64,000 bases of DNA, from assembly GCF_024171485.1 (NCBI RefSeq), contig NZ_JALJZX010000002.1, forward strand, positions 620,001-684,000, in the 5' to 3' direction. Origin of the DNA: Chryseobacterium sp. HSC-36S06. Its GTDB lineage: Bacteria; Bacteroidota; Bacteroidia; Flavobacteriales; Weeksellaceae. Shown here in pieces: positions 35,878 to 44,820 of the stretch. The notes below the pieces were generated by a model. That model worked only from the letters and a program-made list of their open reading frames with translations. It did not search any database and was not told the origin of the DNA. A program made the translations under genes and the position numbers. The number at the start of each line of letters is the position of its first letter. The first letter of the stretch is position 1.

Positions 35878-37596
35878 TTAAAGCTTTAAATCTGCTTTTA
35901 CCTGATTAATTTTCTGTTCTAAAACAACAAGCTTTTCGCGGAAATCCTGCTCAGAAGCGATTGAATCCTTCACAGAAACATAAAATTTAATTTTCGGTTC
36001 TGTTCCGGAAGGTCTTACGCAGACTTTGGTTCCGTCTTGTGTGTAATAAATCAGTACGTTAGATTTGGGAATTCCGTCCATTACAGATTTTTTGCTGTCG
36101 GTAATGTTCAGCGAAGTCTGTTCCTGATAATCCCTAACTTCCACCACTTTAGATCCGGCGATTTCCGCAGGCGGATTTTCACGGAAATCTGTCATCATCT
36201 GCTTGATTTCTTCGGCACCGGTTCTTCCCTTTCTTACAACATTGATCAAACCTTCGTAGTACATACCGATTTCTTCATAAATCTCGATCATATACTGGTA
36301 TACCGTTTTTCCGTTCGCTTTGCACCAGGCTGCAAGTTCGCATGCCAGAAGAATTGATCCACATGAATCTTTATCGCGCACGAAATCTCCGGTCATAAAA
36401 CCGAAACTTTCTTCGCCGCCACAAACGAATTTCTGCTCACCTTCCGCTTCCCGGATCATCTTACCGATCCATTTGAATCCGGTTAAGCCGATTTTACATT
36501 CAATACCAAATTTTGCTGCGATATCAATAAAAATATCAGAAGTTACGATCGTAGATCCTATGAATTCTTTACCGGTAATTTTTCCGGCTTTTTTCCACTG
36601 TTCCAAAATATAATATGTAAGAATAGTGTTGCATTGATTACCGTTCAGCAATTGAATTTCGCCATCTAAATTTCTCACTGCAATACCCAATCTGTCACCA
36701 TCCGGGTCAGTACCGATTACAATGTCTCCATTGGTAATTCGGGCTAAATCCATCGCCATTTCCAACGCTGCGGGTTCCTCTGGGTTTGGAGATTCTACGG
36801 TAGGGAAATTTCCGCTTGGAATCATCTGCTCACGAACCAAATCAACTTTTGTGAAACCTGCTTTTTTAAGTGCCTGAGGAACTGTTTTATAAGTAGTTCC
36901 GTGAATCGAAGTAAACACAATGTTTAAGTTATCGTAGCCGATTTTATCTTTCTGATAAAGCGAATTCTCCATGCAGGCATCGATATAGACATCATCCTGC
37001 TCTTCGCCGATCCATTCAATTAAGTCATCATTTCCGCTGAATTTAATTTCATCAAATTTTACAGAATAAACTTCTTTTATAATTAAATCATCATGAGGCG
37101 GAACAATCTGTGCTCCATCGTTCCAATATACTTTGTAACCGTTGTATTCAGGCGGGTTATGAGATGCAGTAAGGACAATTCCCGCGTTACATTTCTTGTC
37201 GCGAACGGTGAAAGAAAGCTCGGGAGTCGGACGGTGTTCTTTGAATAGCAAAACCTTAATTCCATTGGCTGTAAGTACATCCGCACACATTTTACCAAAT
37301 TCCTTGGAATTATTTCGTACATCGTAAGCGATCGCCACTTTTATCTCCTCACCCGGAAACTGCGTGTGTAAGTAATTTGCCAAACCCTGAGTTGCCTGTC
37401 CAAGGGTATATTTATTGAGCCTGTTGGTCCCAACACCCATGATTCCGCGCATTCCGCCGGTTCCGAACTCCAGTTCACGGTAAAATGAATCCTCGAGGTC
37501 ATCAGAATTGGTATCGATCCAGTTTTGGATGGTATTTTGCGTTTCTTTGTCGAAAGTATCTGTAAGCCAGAGTTTTGCTTTTTCTAAAGTTGTCAT
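35878..37596 (-). CDS. Phosphohexose mutase (phosphoglucomutase/phosphomannomutase)
   Basis: This 572-residue alpha-D-phosphohexomutase has all four signature loops: phosphoserine loop TASHNPPEYNGYK (~residue 142), metal loop GTDPDGDRLG (~300), sugar-specificity loop GGEESFG (~400) and phosphate loop RPSGTEPKIKFY (~545). It interconverts hexose-1- and 6-phosphates, feeding glycogen or cell-wall and LPS sugars. It is the longer PGM2-type family rather than GlmM or ManB. It is preceded by the DUF2807 gene and followed by the aminotransferase. Confidence 0.93.
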   Translation of the reverse strand: MTTLEKAKLWLTDTFDKETQNTIQNWIDTNSDDLEDSFYRELEFGTGGMRGIMGVGTNRLNKYTLGQATQGLANYLHTQFPGEEIKVAIAYDVRNNSKEFGKMCADVLTANGIKVLLFKEHRPTPELSFTVRDKKCNAGIVLTASHNPPEYNGYKVYWNDGAQIVPPHDDLIIKEVYSVKFDEIKFSGNDDLIEWIGEEQDDVYIDACMENSLYQKDKIGYDNLNIVFTSIHGTTYKTVPQALKKAGFTKVDLVREQMIPSGNFPTVESPNPEEPAALEMAMDLARITNGDIVIGTDPDGDRLGIAVRNLDGEIQLLNGNQCNTILTYYILEQWKKAGKITGKEFIGSTIVTSDIFIDIAAKFGIECKIGLTGFKWIGKMIREAEGEQKFVCGGEESFGFMTGDFVRDKDSCGSILLACELAAWCKANGKTVYQYMIEIYEEIGMYYEGLINVVRKGRTGAEEIKQMMTDFRENPPAEIAGSKVVEVRDYQEQTSLNITDSKKSVMDGIPKSNVLIYYTQDGTKVCVRPSGTEPKIKFYVSVKDSIASEQDFREKLVVLEQKINQVKADLKL

Positions 37597-37632
37597 GCTA
37601 ATTTTATTTGATAACGTTGATATTATTGAATT

Positions 37633-38337
37633 TTATTGCTCCATTTTCCTGTTCTGAACATTAGCCGTTTTATCACTCTTAAACGCGCGGATCGGATCAT
37701 CATAGTAAACCATTTTTGACGTATTTCTAATGGTTCCTTTCAGTGAATCCTTCACATTTACTTCAGCATAAATTCCGTTTTGTGAGGAAATATTCAAATT
37801 TTCGATGTTCCAGTAAGGAGCGATAATGCTTGCGGTATCAGAAATCTTAACTACCGCATCTTTTGTTTTGCCCAGGAAGTTCGCGCGGCTTTTCCCCGTC
37901 ATTTCCACTTCTGCCCGGCGGGAATTAACTGACCCAATAAATTTACCATTATTTTTTAAATTCAGCCGGAAGTTGTCGGTTTTAATTTCGCTGGAAATGT
38001 TCATTTCTACAGAGTCTGAGATTGAAACCTGCTCCAAATTATACTTAGAATAAATGGTAACGTTGTAAAAGTCAATGCCTTTTACAGCGCGTTTTTCCTC
38101 GATGTTCAAGGTTTTGTCTTTAACCTTGATTTTAAGATTATTTAAAATATTCGGGTAAGTTTCCACGTTCACAAAACTGCTGTCGCTTTTGATGTAAAAC
38201 AGGCGGAATTTGCCTTTTAAATTTAGGTTAACAAATTCATCAAGCGGAATATCTTTGCTTTCAATATTCCCTTTGGGAGAAATATCTCCACAGGAAATGA
38301 CAGTAAAAGCAAGGAGTAAGATAAACAGATTTTTCAT
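37633..38337 (-). CDS. DUF2807 (GIN-domain) lipoprotein
   Basis: The 234-residue protein has a lipoprotein signal (LLAFTVISC, Cys ~16) and a repetitive beta-helix-like domain characteristic of DUF2807: NLNLKGKFRLFYIK, NVTIYSKYNLEQVSISDSVEM, GKFIGSVNSRRAEVEMTGKS. The function is unknown; the fold resembles an auto-transporter adhesin head. The gene starts 4 bases after the GT2 stop and is likely cotranscribed with it. Confidence 0.85.
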   Translation of the reverse strand: MKNLFILLLAFTVISCGDISPKGNIESKDIPLDEFVNLNLKGKFRLFYIKSDSSFVNVETYPNILNNLKIKVKDKTLNIEEKRAVKGIDFYNVTIYSKYNLEQVSISDSVEMNISSEIKTDNFRLNLKNNGKFIGSVNSRRAEVEMTGKSRANFLGKTKDAVVKISDTASIIAPYWNIENLNISSQNGIYAEVNVKDSLKGTIRNTSKMVYYDDPIRAFKSDKTANVQNRKMEQ

Positions 38338-38341
38338 TTGA

Positions 38342-39292
38342 TTAAATTACCTCGTCTATATTATAATTTTTGTGTTCGCGGTTTGTTCTAATAATCATTT
38401 CGCCCAAAAATCCTGCAATGAAGAGCAACGTTCCCAGAATCATCATCGTTAATGCAATAAAAAACCAGGCATTATTGGTAAGTAAATGCCCATAAATTCC
38501 TCTGGAAACATCAATTAATTTTGAAATTCCGAGCCAGAATGCGGATAAAAATCCTACAATAAACATGAGGGTGCCAACTGCTCCAAAAAAGTGCATGGGT
38601 CTTCCGCCAAAACGGCTTACGAACCAAAGCGTGATTAAATCAAGAAATCCGCGTACAAACCTTTCTGTACCGAATTTTGAGGTTCCGTAAGGTCTTGCCT
38701 GATGCTGTACTTCTTTCTCGGTAATTCTCCGGAAACCGGCATTGGCAGCCAAAACCGGAATGTACCGGTGCATATCGCCATAAACATCGATTGATTTTAC
38801 GACCTGTTTTTTATAAGCCTTCAGACCGCAGTTAAAATCGTGAAGTTCGACTCCGGAAACTTTTCTGGCAGCTGCGTTGAAGAGTTTTGAGGGAAGATTT
38901 TTGGTCATCACATTGTCGAAACGTTTCTTTTTCCAGCCCGAAACAATATCGTAATCCTCTTCTTTCACCATCTTGTATAAATCCGGAATTTCTTCTGGAA
39001 AGTCCTGTAAATCAGCATCCATCGTGATTACGACTTCGCCCTGTGCTTTTTCGAAAGCTGCGTGTAAAGCCTGAGACTTACCGTAATTTCTTGAAAATTT
39101 TATCCCATGAATCTGGGGAAACTGAATTTTCATATTTTCAATGATGCTCCAGGAAAGATCGGTGCTGCCATCGTCAACAAACCAAATCTCGTAAGAAAGG
39201 TTTGAGGTCGTGCAGACGTTGTGAATTCTTGAAAATAATTCTTCAAGGGAATCCTCTTCATTGAGAAGAGGTATTATGATGGATAAATTCAT
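38342..39292 (-). CDS. Family 2 glycosyltransferase, polyisoprenyl-phosphate type
   Basis: The 316-residue protein has a GT-A fold with NLSIIIPLLNEEDSL at the start, the metal-binding DxD in ITMDADLQDFPEE (~residues 92-104) and the acceptor region HDFNCGLKAYKK (~150). Two C-terminal membrane helices (residues ~230-300) anchor it, as in DPM1/ArnC/GtrB enzymes that load a sugar onto undecaprenyl phosphate. The product would feed LPS or protein glycosylation. It sits between DUF4199 and DUF2807 genes. Confidence 0.92.
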   Translation of the reverse strand: MNLSIIIPLLNEEDSLEELFSRIHNVCTTSNLSYEIWFVDDGSTDLSWSIIENMKIQFPQIHGIKFSRNYGKSQALHAAFEKAQGEVVITMDADLQDFPEEIPDLYKMVKEEDYDIVSGWKKKRFDNVMTKNLPSKLFNAAARKVSGVELHDFNCGLKAYKKQVVKSIDVYGDMHRYIPVLAANAGFRRITEKEVQHQARPYGTSKFGTERFVRGFLDLITLWFVSRFGGRPMHFFGAVGTLMFIVGFLSAFWLGISKLIDVSRGIYGHLLTNNAWFFIALTMMILGTLLFIAGFLGEMIIRTNREHKNYNIDEVI

Positions 39293-39353
39293 TTAATATT
39301 GTTGAAATTTTTAGCTAATACTTTTGATGTTTAAAGCACTGATAACCATTAAA

Positions 39354-39932
39354 TTATTCTTCTAATCTACTTCTAAAGAAGCTCGCAAAAAACACTGACA
39401 AAATTACGTAAAAAACCATTATCGCTCCGAAATAATACGTGAACTGACGGAAGGAAAACATGTCTTTATCTTTAATCATTTCTGGGGAGAAACTTTTTAA
39501 CCGGTTCTGGTAATTTTTTTCGAGTTCAGCTTTCTCCTCATCTTTAACCATCGTACTTTTAGCCTTTTCATACTCGTTGGTCAATTCGGTTTTCTGCCTT
39601 TCTATATACTGGAAATTGAGCAAATCTTTCGCGCCTTTATCCACAAAATTCAGGAAAAGAAACATGGTTAAAATGGAAAGAAACCCGCCTACAAACATTG
39701 GTTTGAAAGATCTCCCAAAAACCGCCTGAAAACCCATCGGTTCCCCCATTTTTTTCGCCGAGTTTACAGATAAATATGCGCCTGCCACGTACACGGCAGG
39801 AAGCAAGAATGCGTTTAAAAGGACAGAATTGTTGAAATAATCAACATTCATCCCCAAAAAATACATAGCAAAGAAAAGAATCATTGTTACGATAAACAGC
39901 ACAAAACCAACTGCATAAACATTTTTAACCAT
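39354..39932 (-). CDS. DUF4199 membrane protein
   Basis: The 192-residue protein has four membrane segments (~residues 5-25, 35-55, 75-95 and 162-185) around a cytoplasmic or periplasmic helical stretch rich in Lys/Glu (EKAKSTMVKDEEKAELEK). It matches the DUF4199 pattern of a short four-helix membrane protein. The function is unknown. It is often found next to GT2 genes in flavobacteria, as here (61 bases apart), suggesting a flippase-like or scaffold partner. That is an inference. Confidence 0.85.
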   Translation of the reverse strand: MVKNVYAVGFVLFIVTMILFFAMYFLGMNVDYFNNSVLLNAFLLPAVYVAGAYLSVNSAKKMGEPMGFQAVFGRSFKPMFVGGFLSILTMFLFLNFVDKGAKDLLNFQYIERQKTELTNEYEKAKSTMVKDEEKAELEKNYQNRLKSFSPEMIKDKDMFSFRQFTYYFGAIMVFYVILSVFFASFFRSRLEE

Positions 39933-39972
39933 AAGAGATTTTATAAATTTTGATTTTTTTTTATTTTCAATT

Positions 39973-40001
39973 TTGAATTTTAATTTAAAGCCCTATCTTT
40001 G
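39973..40001 (+). promoter_or_regulatory. Promoter of the SRP RNA gene
   Basis: TTG at 39973-39975 and TATCTTTG at 39994-40001 are 18 bases apart and match both Bacteroidota elements. The RNA 5' end would be about 5 bases later, at its first stem base. Confidence 0.75.
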
Positions 40002-40005
40002 CACC

Positions 40006-40098
40006 GGCAAGTCCTACACAACCAGCTCCTGTGAATCCTCCAGGGTGGGAACGCAGCAAAGGTAAACGGTTGTAGCGGTGTGATGTAGATCGCTTGCC
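40006..40098 (+). ncRNA. ffs: Signal recognition particle RNA (small bacterial, 4.5S type)
   Basis: This ~93-nt RNA forms a long hairpin. The ends GGCAAG and CTTGCC pair, followed by CTACA/TGTAG and ACAACC/GGTTGT helices. The apical Ffh-binding domain has the conserved 5' CAGG, a GGAA tetraloop at 40048-40051 and the 3' AGCA loop strand at 40055-40058. It guides the Ffh GTPase to ribosomes making membrane proteins. A good promoter precedes it, and the run of T at 40101-40106 would end transcription. It converges on the UPF0173 gene. Confidence 0.93.
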
Positions 40099-40110
40099 AT
40101 TTTTTTATGC

Positions 40111-40791
40111 CTAAATTTCAAAGATTTCTCCCAACTTAGGCAATACCAACTCTACCCCTTTTTCTTCAAAAATTTTCAAAGCTTCGTCGTGATTTATTGC
40201 AATGGGCGGAAATGTATCGAAATGGCAACCGATTACTTTTTTCGTTTTTAAAAGTTCTGCTGCCGCAAAACTTGCCTTTCTTGCACACATCGTGTAATGC
40301 GAACCCACGGGCAGAATCGCCAGATCAATATTTCCGAATAGTTGTGGAAACAGCGCCATATCTGCCATTACCCCTGTATCACCAGCAAAATAGATGTTTT
40401 TACCCGGAAACCTAAAAATATAGCCGCAAGGTTCACCACCATAAGTTCCGTCCGGAAAGCTGGACGTATGCGACGCAGGAACCATGGAAATCTTCAAATC
40501 ATCCAACTTGGCAGATCCGCCGAAGTTGATGTCAACAGAATTCGGATGGCTGAAATATCCACATATTTCTGGTTGGGCAATAATTTGAGCTTCACGATGA
40601 TGGTGCAAAACTTCTTTCACATCTGCTGTATGGTCCCCGTGCGCATGCGTAATCAACACGTAATCAATTTTTTGCGCTGCGATATCAAATCCTGATTTTG
40701 ATTTCTGGAAATTATAAAAAGGGTCGCTGAGAATATTTTTACCGTTATAAGTGAACAAAAAGCAGTTTTGCCCGAGGAATTGAATTTTCAT
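40111..40791 (-). CDS. UPF0173 metal-dependent hydrolase (metallo-beta-lactamase fold)
   Basis: The 226-residue cytoplasmic protein has the Zn-binding motif HAHGDHT (~residues 50-56), further ligands in MVPASHTSS and YFAGDTGVM, and a final His in IGCHFDTFPP. It matches the UPF0173 family of putative metal-dependent hydrolases. The substrate is unknown. It starts 12 bases after the menA stop and so completes a menB-menA-UPF0173 operon. A role linked to quinone or CoA-thioester chemistry is only an inference. Confidence 0.9.
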   Translation of the reverse strand: MKIQFLGQNCFLFTYNGKNILSDPFYNFQKSKSGFDIAAQKIDYVLITHAHGDHTADVKEVLHHHREAQIIAQPEICGYFSHPNSVDINFGGSAKLDDLKISMVPASHTSSFPDGTYGGEPCGYIFRFPGKNIYFAGDTGVMADMALFPQLFGNIDLAILPVGSHYTMCARKASFAAAELLKTKKVIGCHFDTFPPIAINHDEALKIFEEKGVELVLPKLGEIFEI

Positions 40792-40803
40792 TGATTACTA
40801 TTT

Positions 40804-41736
40804 TTAATTGAAATAATTCAGGCCGAAAGCTACCAAAACACTTATAATAAGCGTAAAAATCCCGACCTGCTTCAAATATGGATCCAGTTCCTTCGGTTCT
40901 TTGGTCTGCATAATTTTTCTTCTGAGTGCGGTCATCGGAAATACAAGGATAAAGAAAATAAATGCATAATAGTTTCCTTTTTCGTGCAGGCCGTTCATCA
41001 TCATAAAGACGAGCATCAGAATTAGGGGTAGCTGTAATAAAACGATTTCGTAAACCATTGCATATCGGTATCCCATTCGCAAGGCCAAAGTTTTCTTTCC
41101 ACTTAATGCATCGCTTTCGATATCGCGCATATTGTTAAGATTTAGAACTGCAGCGCTCAGCATTCCGATTGTTGTTGCAGGCAAAAGCATGTCCCATTGA
41201 AACGTTTTTGTAAAAAGAAAATAACTTCCACAAACCGAAACCAAACCAAAGAAAACAAATACAAAAATATCACCTAATCCTAAATATCCATAAGGTTTTT
41301 TACCTATCGTATACCCTATCGCAGCTAAAATGCAGGCAATGCCCAATCCTACAAAAGTATAGAACTCATTCATCAGATTTTCTCTGAAAAATGCCAGATA
41401 CAAAAGTGCAACTGTAGCAATTAAAGCCAATACAGCAAACAAAATTACGGCATTCTTCATTTGGGCTGCGGATATTTTCCCAGAAGCTACAGCTCTCTGT
41501 TCAGCCTCGTTAATGCGTAACTTATCTGTGCCTTTAATCCCGTCTCCATAATCATTTGCAAAGTTTGAAAGAATCTGGTAGAGTAAGGTCACCAGCAGCG
41601 CCATTGCAAAAATCTGCCAGTCCCAGGTTCCTCCGTTTTCAAGAATCCGCCATCTTGCGATGAAAGAACCCATTATAATTCCGCTTATTGAAAGCGGCAA
41701 AGTGCGCAATCGTGCGGCTTGTATCCAATCTGTCAT
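40804..41736 (-). CDS. menA: 1,4-dihydroxy-2-naphthoate polyprenyltransferase
   Basis: This 310-residue, ~8-helix UbiA-family enzyme attaches the polyprenyl chain to dihydroxynaphthoate in menaquinone synthesis. The first aspartate-rich motif is SNFANDYGDGIKGTD (~residues 60-74) and the second, which binds the prenyl diphosphate, is NNMRDIESDALSGKKTLA (~195-212). Both are intact. It is 36 bases after menB on the same strand. Menaquinone is the respiratory quinone of flavobacteria, which fits the organism. Confidence 0.95.
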   Translation of the reverse strand: MTDWIQAARLRTLPLSISGIIMGSFIARWRILENGGTWDWQIFAMALLVTLLYQILSNFANDYGDGIKGTDKLRINEAEQRAVASGKISAAQMKNAVILFAVLALIATVALLYLAFFRENLMNEFYTFVGLGIACILAAIGYTIGKKPYGYLGLGDIFVFVFFGLVSVCGSYFLFTKTFQWDMLLPATTIGMLSAAVLNLNNMRDIESDALSGKKTLALRMGYRYAMVYEIVLLQLPLILMLVFMMMNGLHEKGNYYAFIFFILVFPMTALRRKIMQTKEPKELDPYLKQVGIFTLIISVLVAFGLNYFN

Positions 41737-41772
41737 TTAGTTGGTGGTTGTGGTTGATGGTTAATTAACCAA

Positions 41773-42609
41773 TTAAGAAATCCATTTATTTTCTCCGAAA
41801 TCGGGCTTCCTTTTTTCGAGGAATGCGTTTCTGCCTTCTTTGGCTTCTTCGGTCATGTAGGCAAGACGAGTAGCTTCACCCGCAAAAACCTGCTGGCCAA
41901 CCATACCATCATCGGTAAGATTCATCGCGAATTTAAGCATGCGGATCGACATCGGCGATTTTCCTAAAATCTCCTGCGCCCACTGATAAGAAGTTTCTTC
42001 AAGTTCAGCGTGCGGGATTACCGCGTTTACCATTCCCATTGCTTCGGCTTCTCTAGCAGAATAGTTTCTTCCCAAAAAGAAGATTTCGCGGGCTTTTTTC
42101 TGACCGACCATTTTTGCGAGATATGCAGAACCGTAACCACCGTCGAAACTGGTAACATCGGCATCGGTTTGCTTGAAAATAGCGTGCTCTTCGCTCGCTA
42201 AAGTAAGATCGCAAACAACATGTAATGAGTGCCCGCCACCGACAGCCCAACCGTTTACCACCGCAATAACCACTTTCGGCATAAAACGGATTAAACGCTG
42301 AACCTCCAGAATATTTAAACGGTGACGTCCGTCGTCACCTACATATCCCTGTTCTCCACGTGCTTTTTGGTCGCCGCCACTGCAAAATGCATGACCGCCG
42401 TCTTTTGGACTCGGACCTTCGCCGGTAAGCAGCACAACGCCTAAAGAAGCATCTTCTGAAACGTGGTAAAAAGCATCATATAATTCTGATGTAGTTTTGG
42501 GACGGAATGCGTTGCGGACTTCCGGTCTGTTAAAGGCAATTCTTGCCACTGCGCCACATTTTTGGTAGGTAATATCTTCGTATTCTTTTACGGTTTTCCA
42601 GTCGATCAT
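41773..42609 (-). CDS. menB: 1,4-dihydroxy-2-naphthoyl-CoA synthase
   Basis: This 278-residue crotonase-fold enzyme closes the second ring in menaquinone synthesis. It shows the SGGDQKARGEQGYVGDDG stretch (~residues 78-95) that is diagnostic for MenB, the oxyanion-hole Gly in NGWAVGGGHSLH and the active-site Asp/Tyr region SFDGGYGSAYLA. The ATG at 42609 (MIDWKTVK) is used because homologues start there and the frame up to 42657 is not conserved. It begins the menB-menA-UPF0173 operon, just past a repeat element. Confidence 0.95.
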   Translation of the reverse strand: MIDWKTVKEYEDITYQKCGAVARIAFNRPEVRNAFRPKTTSELYDAFYHVSEDASLGVVLLTGEGPSPKDGGHAFCSGGDQKARGEQGYVGDDGRHRLNILEVQRLIRFMPKVVIAVVNGWAVGGGHSLHVVCDLTLASEEHAIFKQTDADVTSFDGGYGSAYLAKMVGQKKAREIFFLGRNYSAREAEAMGMVNAVIPHAELEETSYQWAQEILGKSPMSIRMLKFAMNLTDDGMVGQQVFAGEATRLAYMTEEAKEGRNAFLEKRKPDFGENKWIS

Positions 42610-42671
42610 TTTCTTGTAAAATTTGAGCCAAAGATAAGGAATTATGAGGCAGGACAAAAGGAAAACTGAGG

Positions 42672-42784
42672 GTTTTTAGGAGCAGGAAGCTGGGATCTTC
42701 TCAGGGAATGCAGTCCCGCTTTCCGCTGCAATCTTTTTGGCATTGTACCAAAAAGGATTTACGCTGCAATCGGGGCTAAAAAAT
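42672..42784 (+). repeat. Repeat element copy 1 (flanked hairpin, plus orientation)
   Basis: It starts with GTTTTTAGGAGCA and contains CAATCTT, an inverted repeat CTTTTTGG/CCAAAAAG with a 7-nt loop (42733-42755), AAGGATTT and a closing CAATCGGGGCTAA. The same constant parts occur in copies at 43090-43244 (minus) and around 63721-63855 (plus), with unrelated hairpin cores. The element lies in the intergenic space between menB and DUF2007. It appears to be a REP-like element; no transposase is present. Confidence 0.75.
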
Positions 42785-42805
42785 AAGTTTGTCTGTGTTT
42801 CGAAG

Positions 42806-43042
42806 TTACAGTGGATTTCCGTCTCCTTCGATGTCGTTTGTTTCCTGAAGAATTTTCAGGGCTTCTTCCAAATCTCTTTCGTTCACCAAAAGAAAATAGT
42901 TTTGGGAAATAGGAAAAACAGCAATGTTGTTTACGTATTCGTTTTTAATATGGCTTGGGATGTCGCGCGAGGCGAGCTTGGTTTTGGCAAGTTCAATTTC
43001 GTAAAGATATGAGGACTGGAAAACCGGAACTAATTCTGACAT
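42806..43042 (-). CDS. DUF2007 (putative signal-transducing protein) domain protein
   Basis: The 78-residue protein has the ferredoxin-like beta-alpha-beta pattern of DUF2007 (VPVFQSSYLYEIELAKTKLAS, LLVNERDLEEALKILQE), a family similar to the ACT and PII-like folds. No ligand or partner is known. The gene is isolated between two copies of an intergenic repeat in inverted orientation, which share a 13-bp terminal sequence. Expression could be monocistronic; I see no strong promoter immediately upstream. Confidence 0.85.
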   Translation of the reverse strand: MSELVPVFQSSYLYEIELAKTKLASRDIPSHIKNEYVNNIAVFPISQNYFLLVNERDLEEALKILQETNDIEGDGNPL

Positions 43043-43089
43043 TTTATTTTTTTCTTTAAAAGTAAGGCAAATAATTTAAAACCATTGGG

Positions 43090-43244
43090 AAGAAAAACTA
43101 TATGACATTCCAGCCCTGATGGCAATGGAAATCCTTTTTCAGCTGGTCGGCGGCGGCTTTGCCGCCGCCGATCAGCTGAAAAGATTGTAATGAACAGCAG
43201 GTGAAGACTCGAAAAGAAGAACAAACCGTGTTGCTCCTAAAAAC
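43090..43244 (-). repeat. Repeat element copy 2 (flanked hairpin, minus orientation)
   Basis: Read on the minus strand it begins GTTTTTAGGAGCA (43232-43244) and has ATTACAATCTT, a 22-bp stem with one G-T pair and a 3-nt loop (43136-43182), AAGGATTT, and a closing CATCAGGGCTGG. The ends match copy 1; the stem does not. The arms contain a GCCGCCGCC stretch that is far richer in GC than the rest of the region. Confidence 0.8.
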
Positions 43245-43247
43245 TAC

Positions 43248-44654
43248 TCAAACTTTTTTTCTGTTGATAAACCAGTAAACAGGCAATCCGAGCAAAATTA
43301 AAATAAATCCGGGCCAAGTGTACTGCGGCTTAAACCAGATGAGCAGCACGCAAAATGCCGTACCAATAATCAGATAAATTAGCGGTGTAACCGGATAAAG
43401 CCAGGTTTTATAAGGTCTTTCGATTCCTGGTTTTTTGACTCGTAAATAAATAACGCCAAAAACCGTGATCATGTAAAACAGCACAATCACAAACGAAATC
43501 ATGTCGAGCAAATCGCCATACTGACCGCTCAGCGCCAGAACTGATGCCCAAATTCCCTGCATCCAGAGTGATTTTTCGGGAACATCGTTTCTGTTATTTT
43601 CGATGGCCTGTTTAAAAAACAAACCATCTTTTGCCATGGTCTGGAACACCCGTGCGCCCGCCAACACCAATCCGTTGATACAGCCAAAGGTTGAAATCAT
43701 CACCAAAACCGCCATTATTACTGTCCCAAGATTTCCGAAAATAACCTCGGAGGCTGCAACTGCCGGGCGGTTCTTATCGGCAAAGGCGATCGCATCGCGA
43801 TCTAAAGCATTTAGATAAACGAAATTCACCAATAGATATAAAACCATAACTACGGTAGTTCCCAAAACCATCGATTTTACAACATTTTTCTTTGGATTTT
43901 CGATTTCTCCGGAAACAAATGTTACGTTTTCCCAAGCGACTGAACTGAACACCGAACCTACCATTGCAGCAGCGATTCCGCCCAAAAGCGTAATGCTGCC
44001 GATGGATTTCCAGCCGGTTGGTAACAAATCATTCCCCACTTCCTTACCGAAATCCTGAAAACCGTTCCAGCCAAAACTCATATTTGAAGCCCACTGAGAA
44101 TCTTTCACAAACAGAAATCCGAAAAAAATGATCCCAATCAGCGCGATTATTTTGGAAGCGGTGAACAAGTTCTGCAGAAATTTGCCGTTTTTAACTCCTT
44201 TCGTATTGATATACGTGAGCAATAAGATTACTACAATGGCTAATATCTGAACCCAGGTTATCCGAAAAGTCCCGCTCTGGAAAATAGGATCTGAATTATT
44301 GAGCGCCGGAATGAGATAAGCTGTAAATTTCCCGAAAGCCATAGCAACAGCCGCTATTGTTCCTGTTTGAATTACCGTGAACAATCCCCAACCATAAAGA
44401 AAACCGGTCATCTTACCGAAAATTTCTGTGATGTAGGTATATTGTCCGCCCGCCTTGGGAAACATCGCTGACAGTTCGCCGTAAGAAATTGCAGCAGCGA
44501 TCGTCATAATGGCGGTAATTCCCCAAACGGCAATCAGCCAGTAACCGGAACCCAGATTCCGCATCATATCGGAACTTACTATAAATATCCCACTGCCTAT
44601 CATTGAACCCATTACGAGCATCGTAGCGTCCCAAAGTTTTAGTTTTTTCTGCAT
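43248..44654 (-). CDS. APC-family amino acid permease
   Basis: The 468-residue protein has about 12 membrane helices and the amino acid-polyamine-organocation signature start LWDATMLVMGSMIGSGIFIV (~residues 7-26), with the GSGIF substrate loop. Further family patches are AAAISYGELSAMFPKAGGQY and SVFSSVAWENVTF. It probably exchanges or imports a neutral or cationic amino acid. The substrate is unknown. It is monocistronic and just upstream of repeat element copy 2. Confidence 0.92.
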   Translation of the reverse strand: MQKKLKLWDATMLVMGSMIGSGIFIVSSDMMRNLGSGYWLIAVWGITAIMTIAAAISYGELSAMFPKAGGQYTYITEIFGKMTGFLYGWGLFTVIQTGTIAAVAMAFGKFTAYLIPALNNSDPIFQSGTFRITWVQILAIVVILLLTYINTKGVKNGKFLQNLFTASKIIALIGIIFFGFLFVKDSQWASNMSFGWNGFQDFGKEVGNDLLPTGWKSIGSITLLGGIAAAMVGSVFSSVAWENVTFVSGEIENPKKNVVKSMVLGTTVVMVLYLLVNFVYLNALDRDAIAFADKNRPAVAASEVIFGNLGTVIMAVLVMISTFGCINGLVLAGARVFQTMAKDGLFFKQAIENNRNDVPEKSLWMQGIWASVLALSGQYGDLLDMISFVIVLFYMITVFGVIYLRVKKPGIERPYKTWLYPVTPLIYLIIGTAFCVLLIWFKPQYTWPGFILILLGLPVYWFINRKKV

Positions 44655-44820
44655 AAAATTTCAATTGATGAAGATTTCGGCAATTAAAGTCTGTTTTACC
44701 CAATGCCTTTTAAAAAGTAAATATATAGATTTTCCGTAACCGTTTGCATTTTTAGCTGACGACAATTATATTTTTTGAATGAAATATTGGTTTTACAGGA
44801 TTCGGATGAATAAAATTTAT

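Noticed and set aside
41755-41772. GGTTAATTAACC palindrome between menB and menA
   Set aside because: It is short and within an operon gap; likely a by-product of AT-rich sequence.
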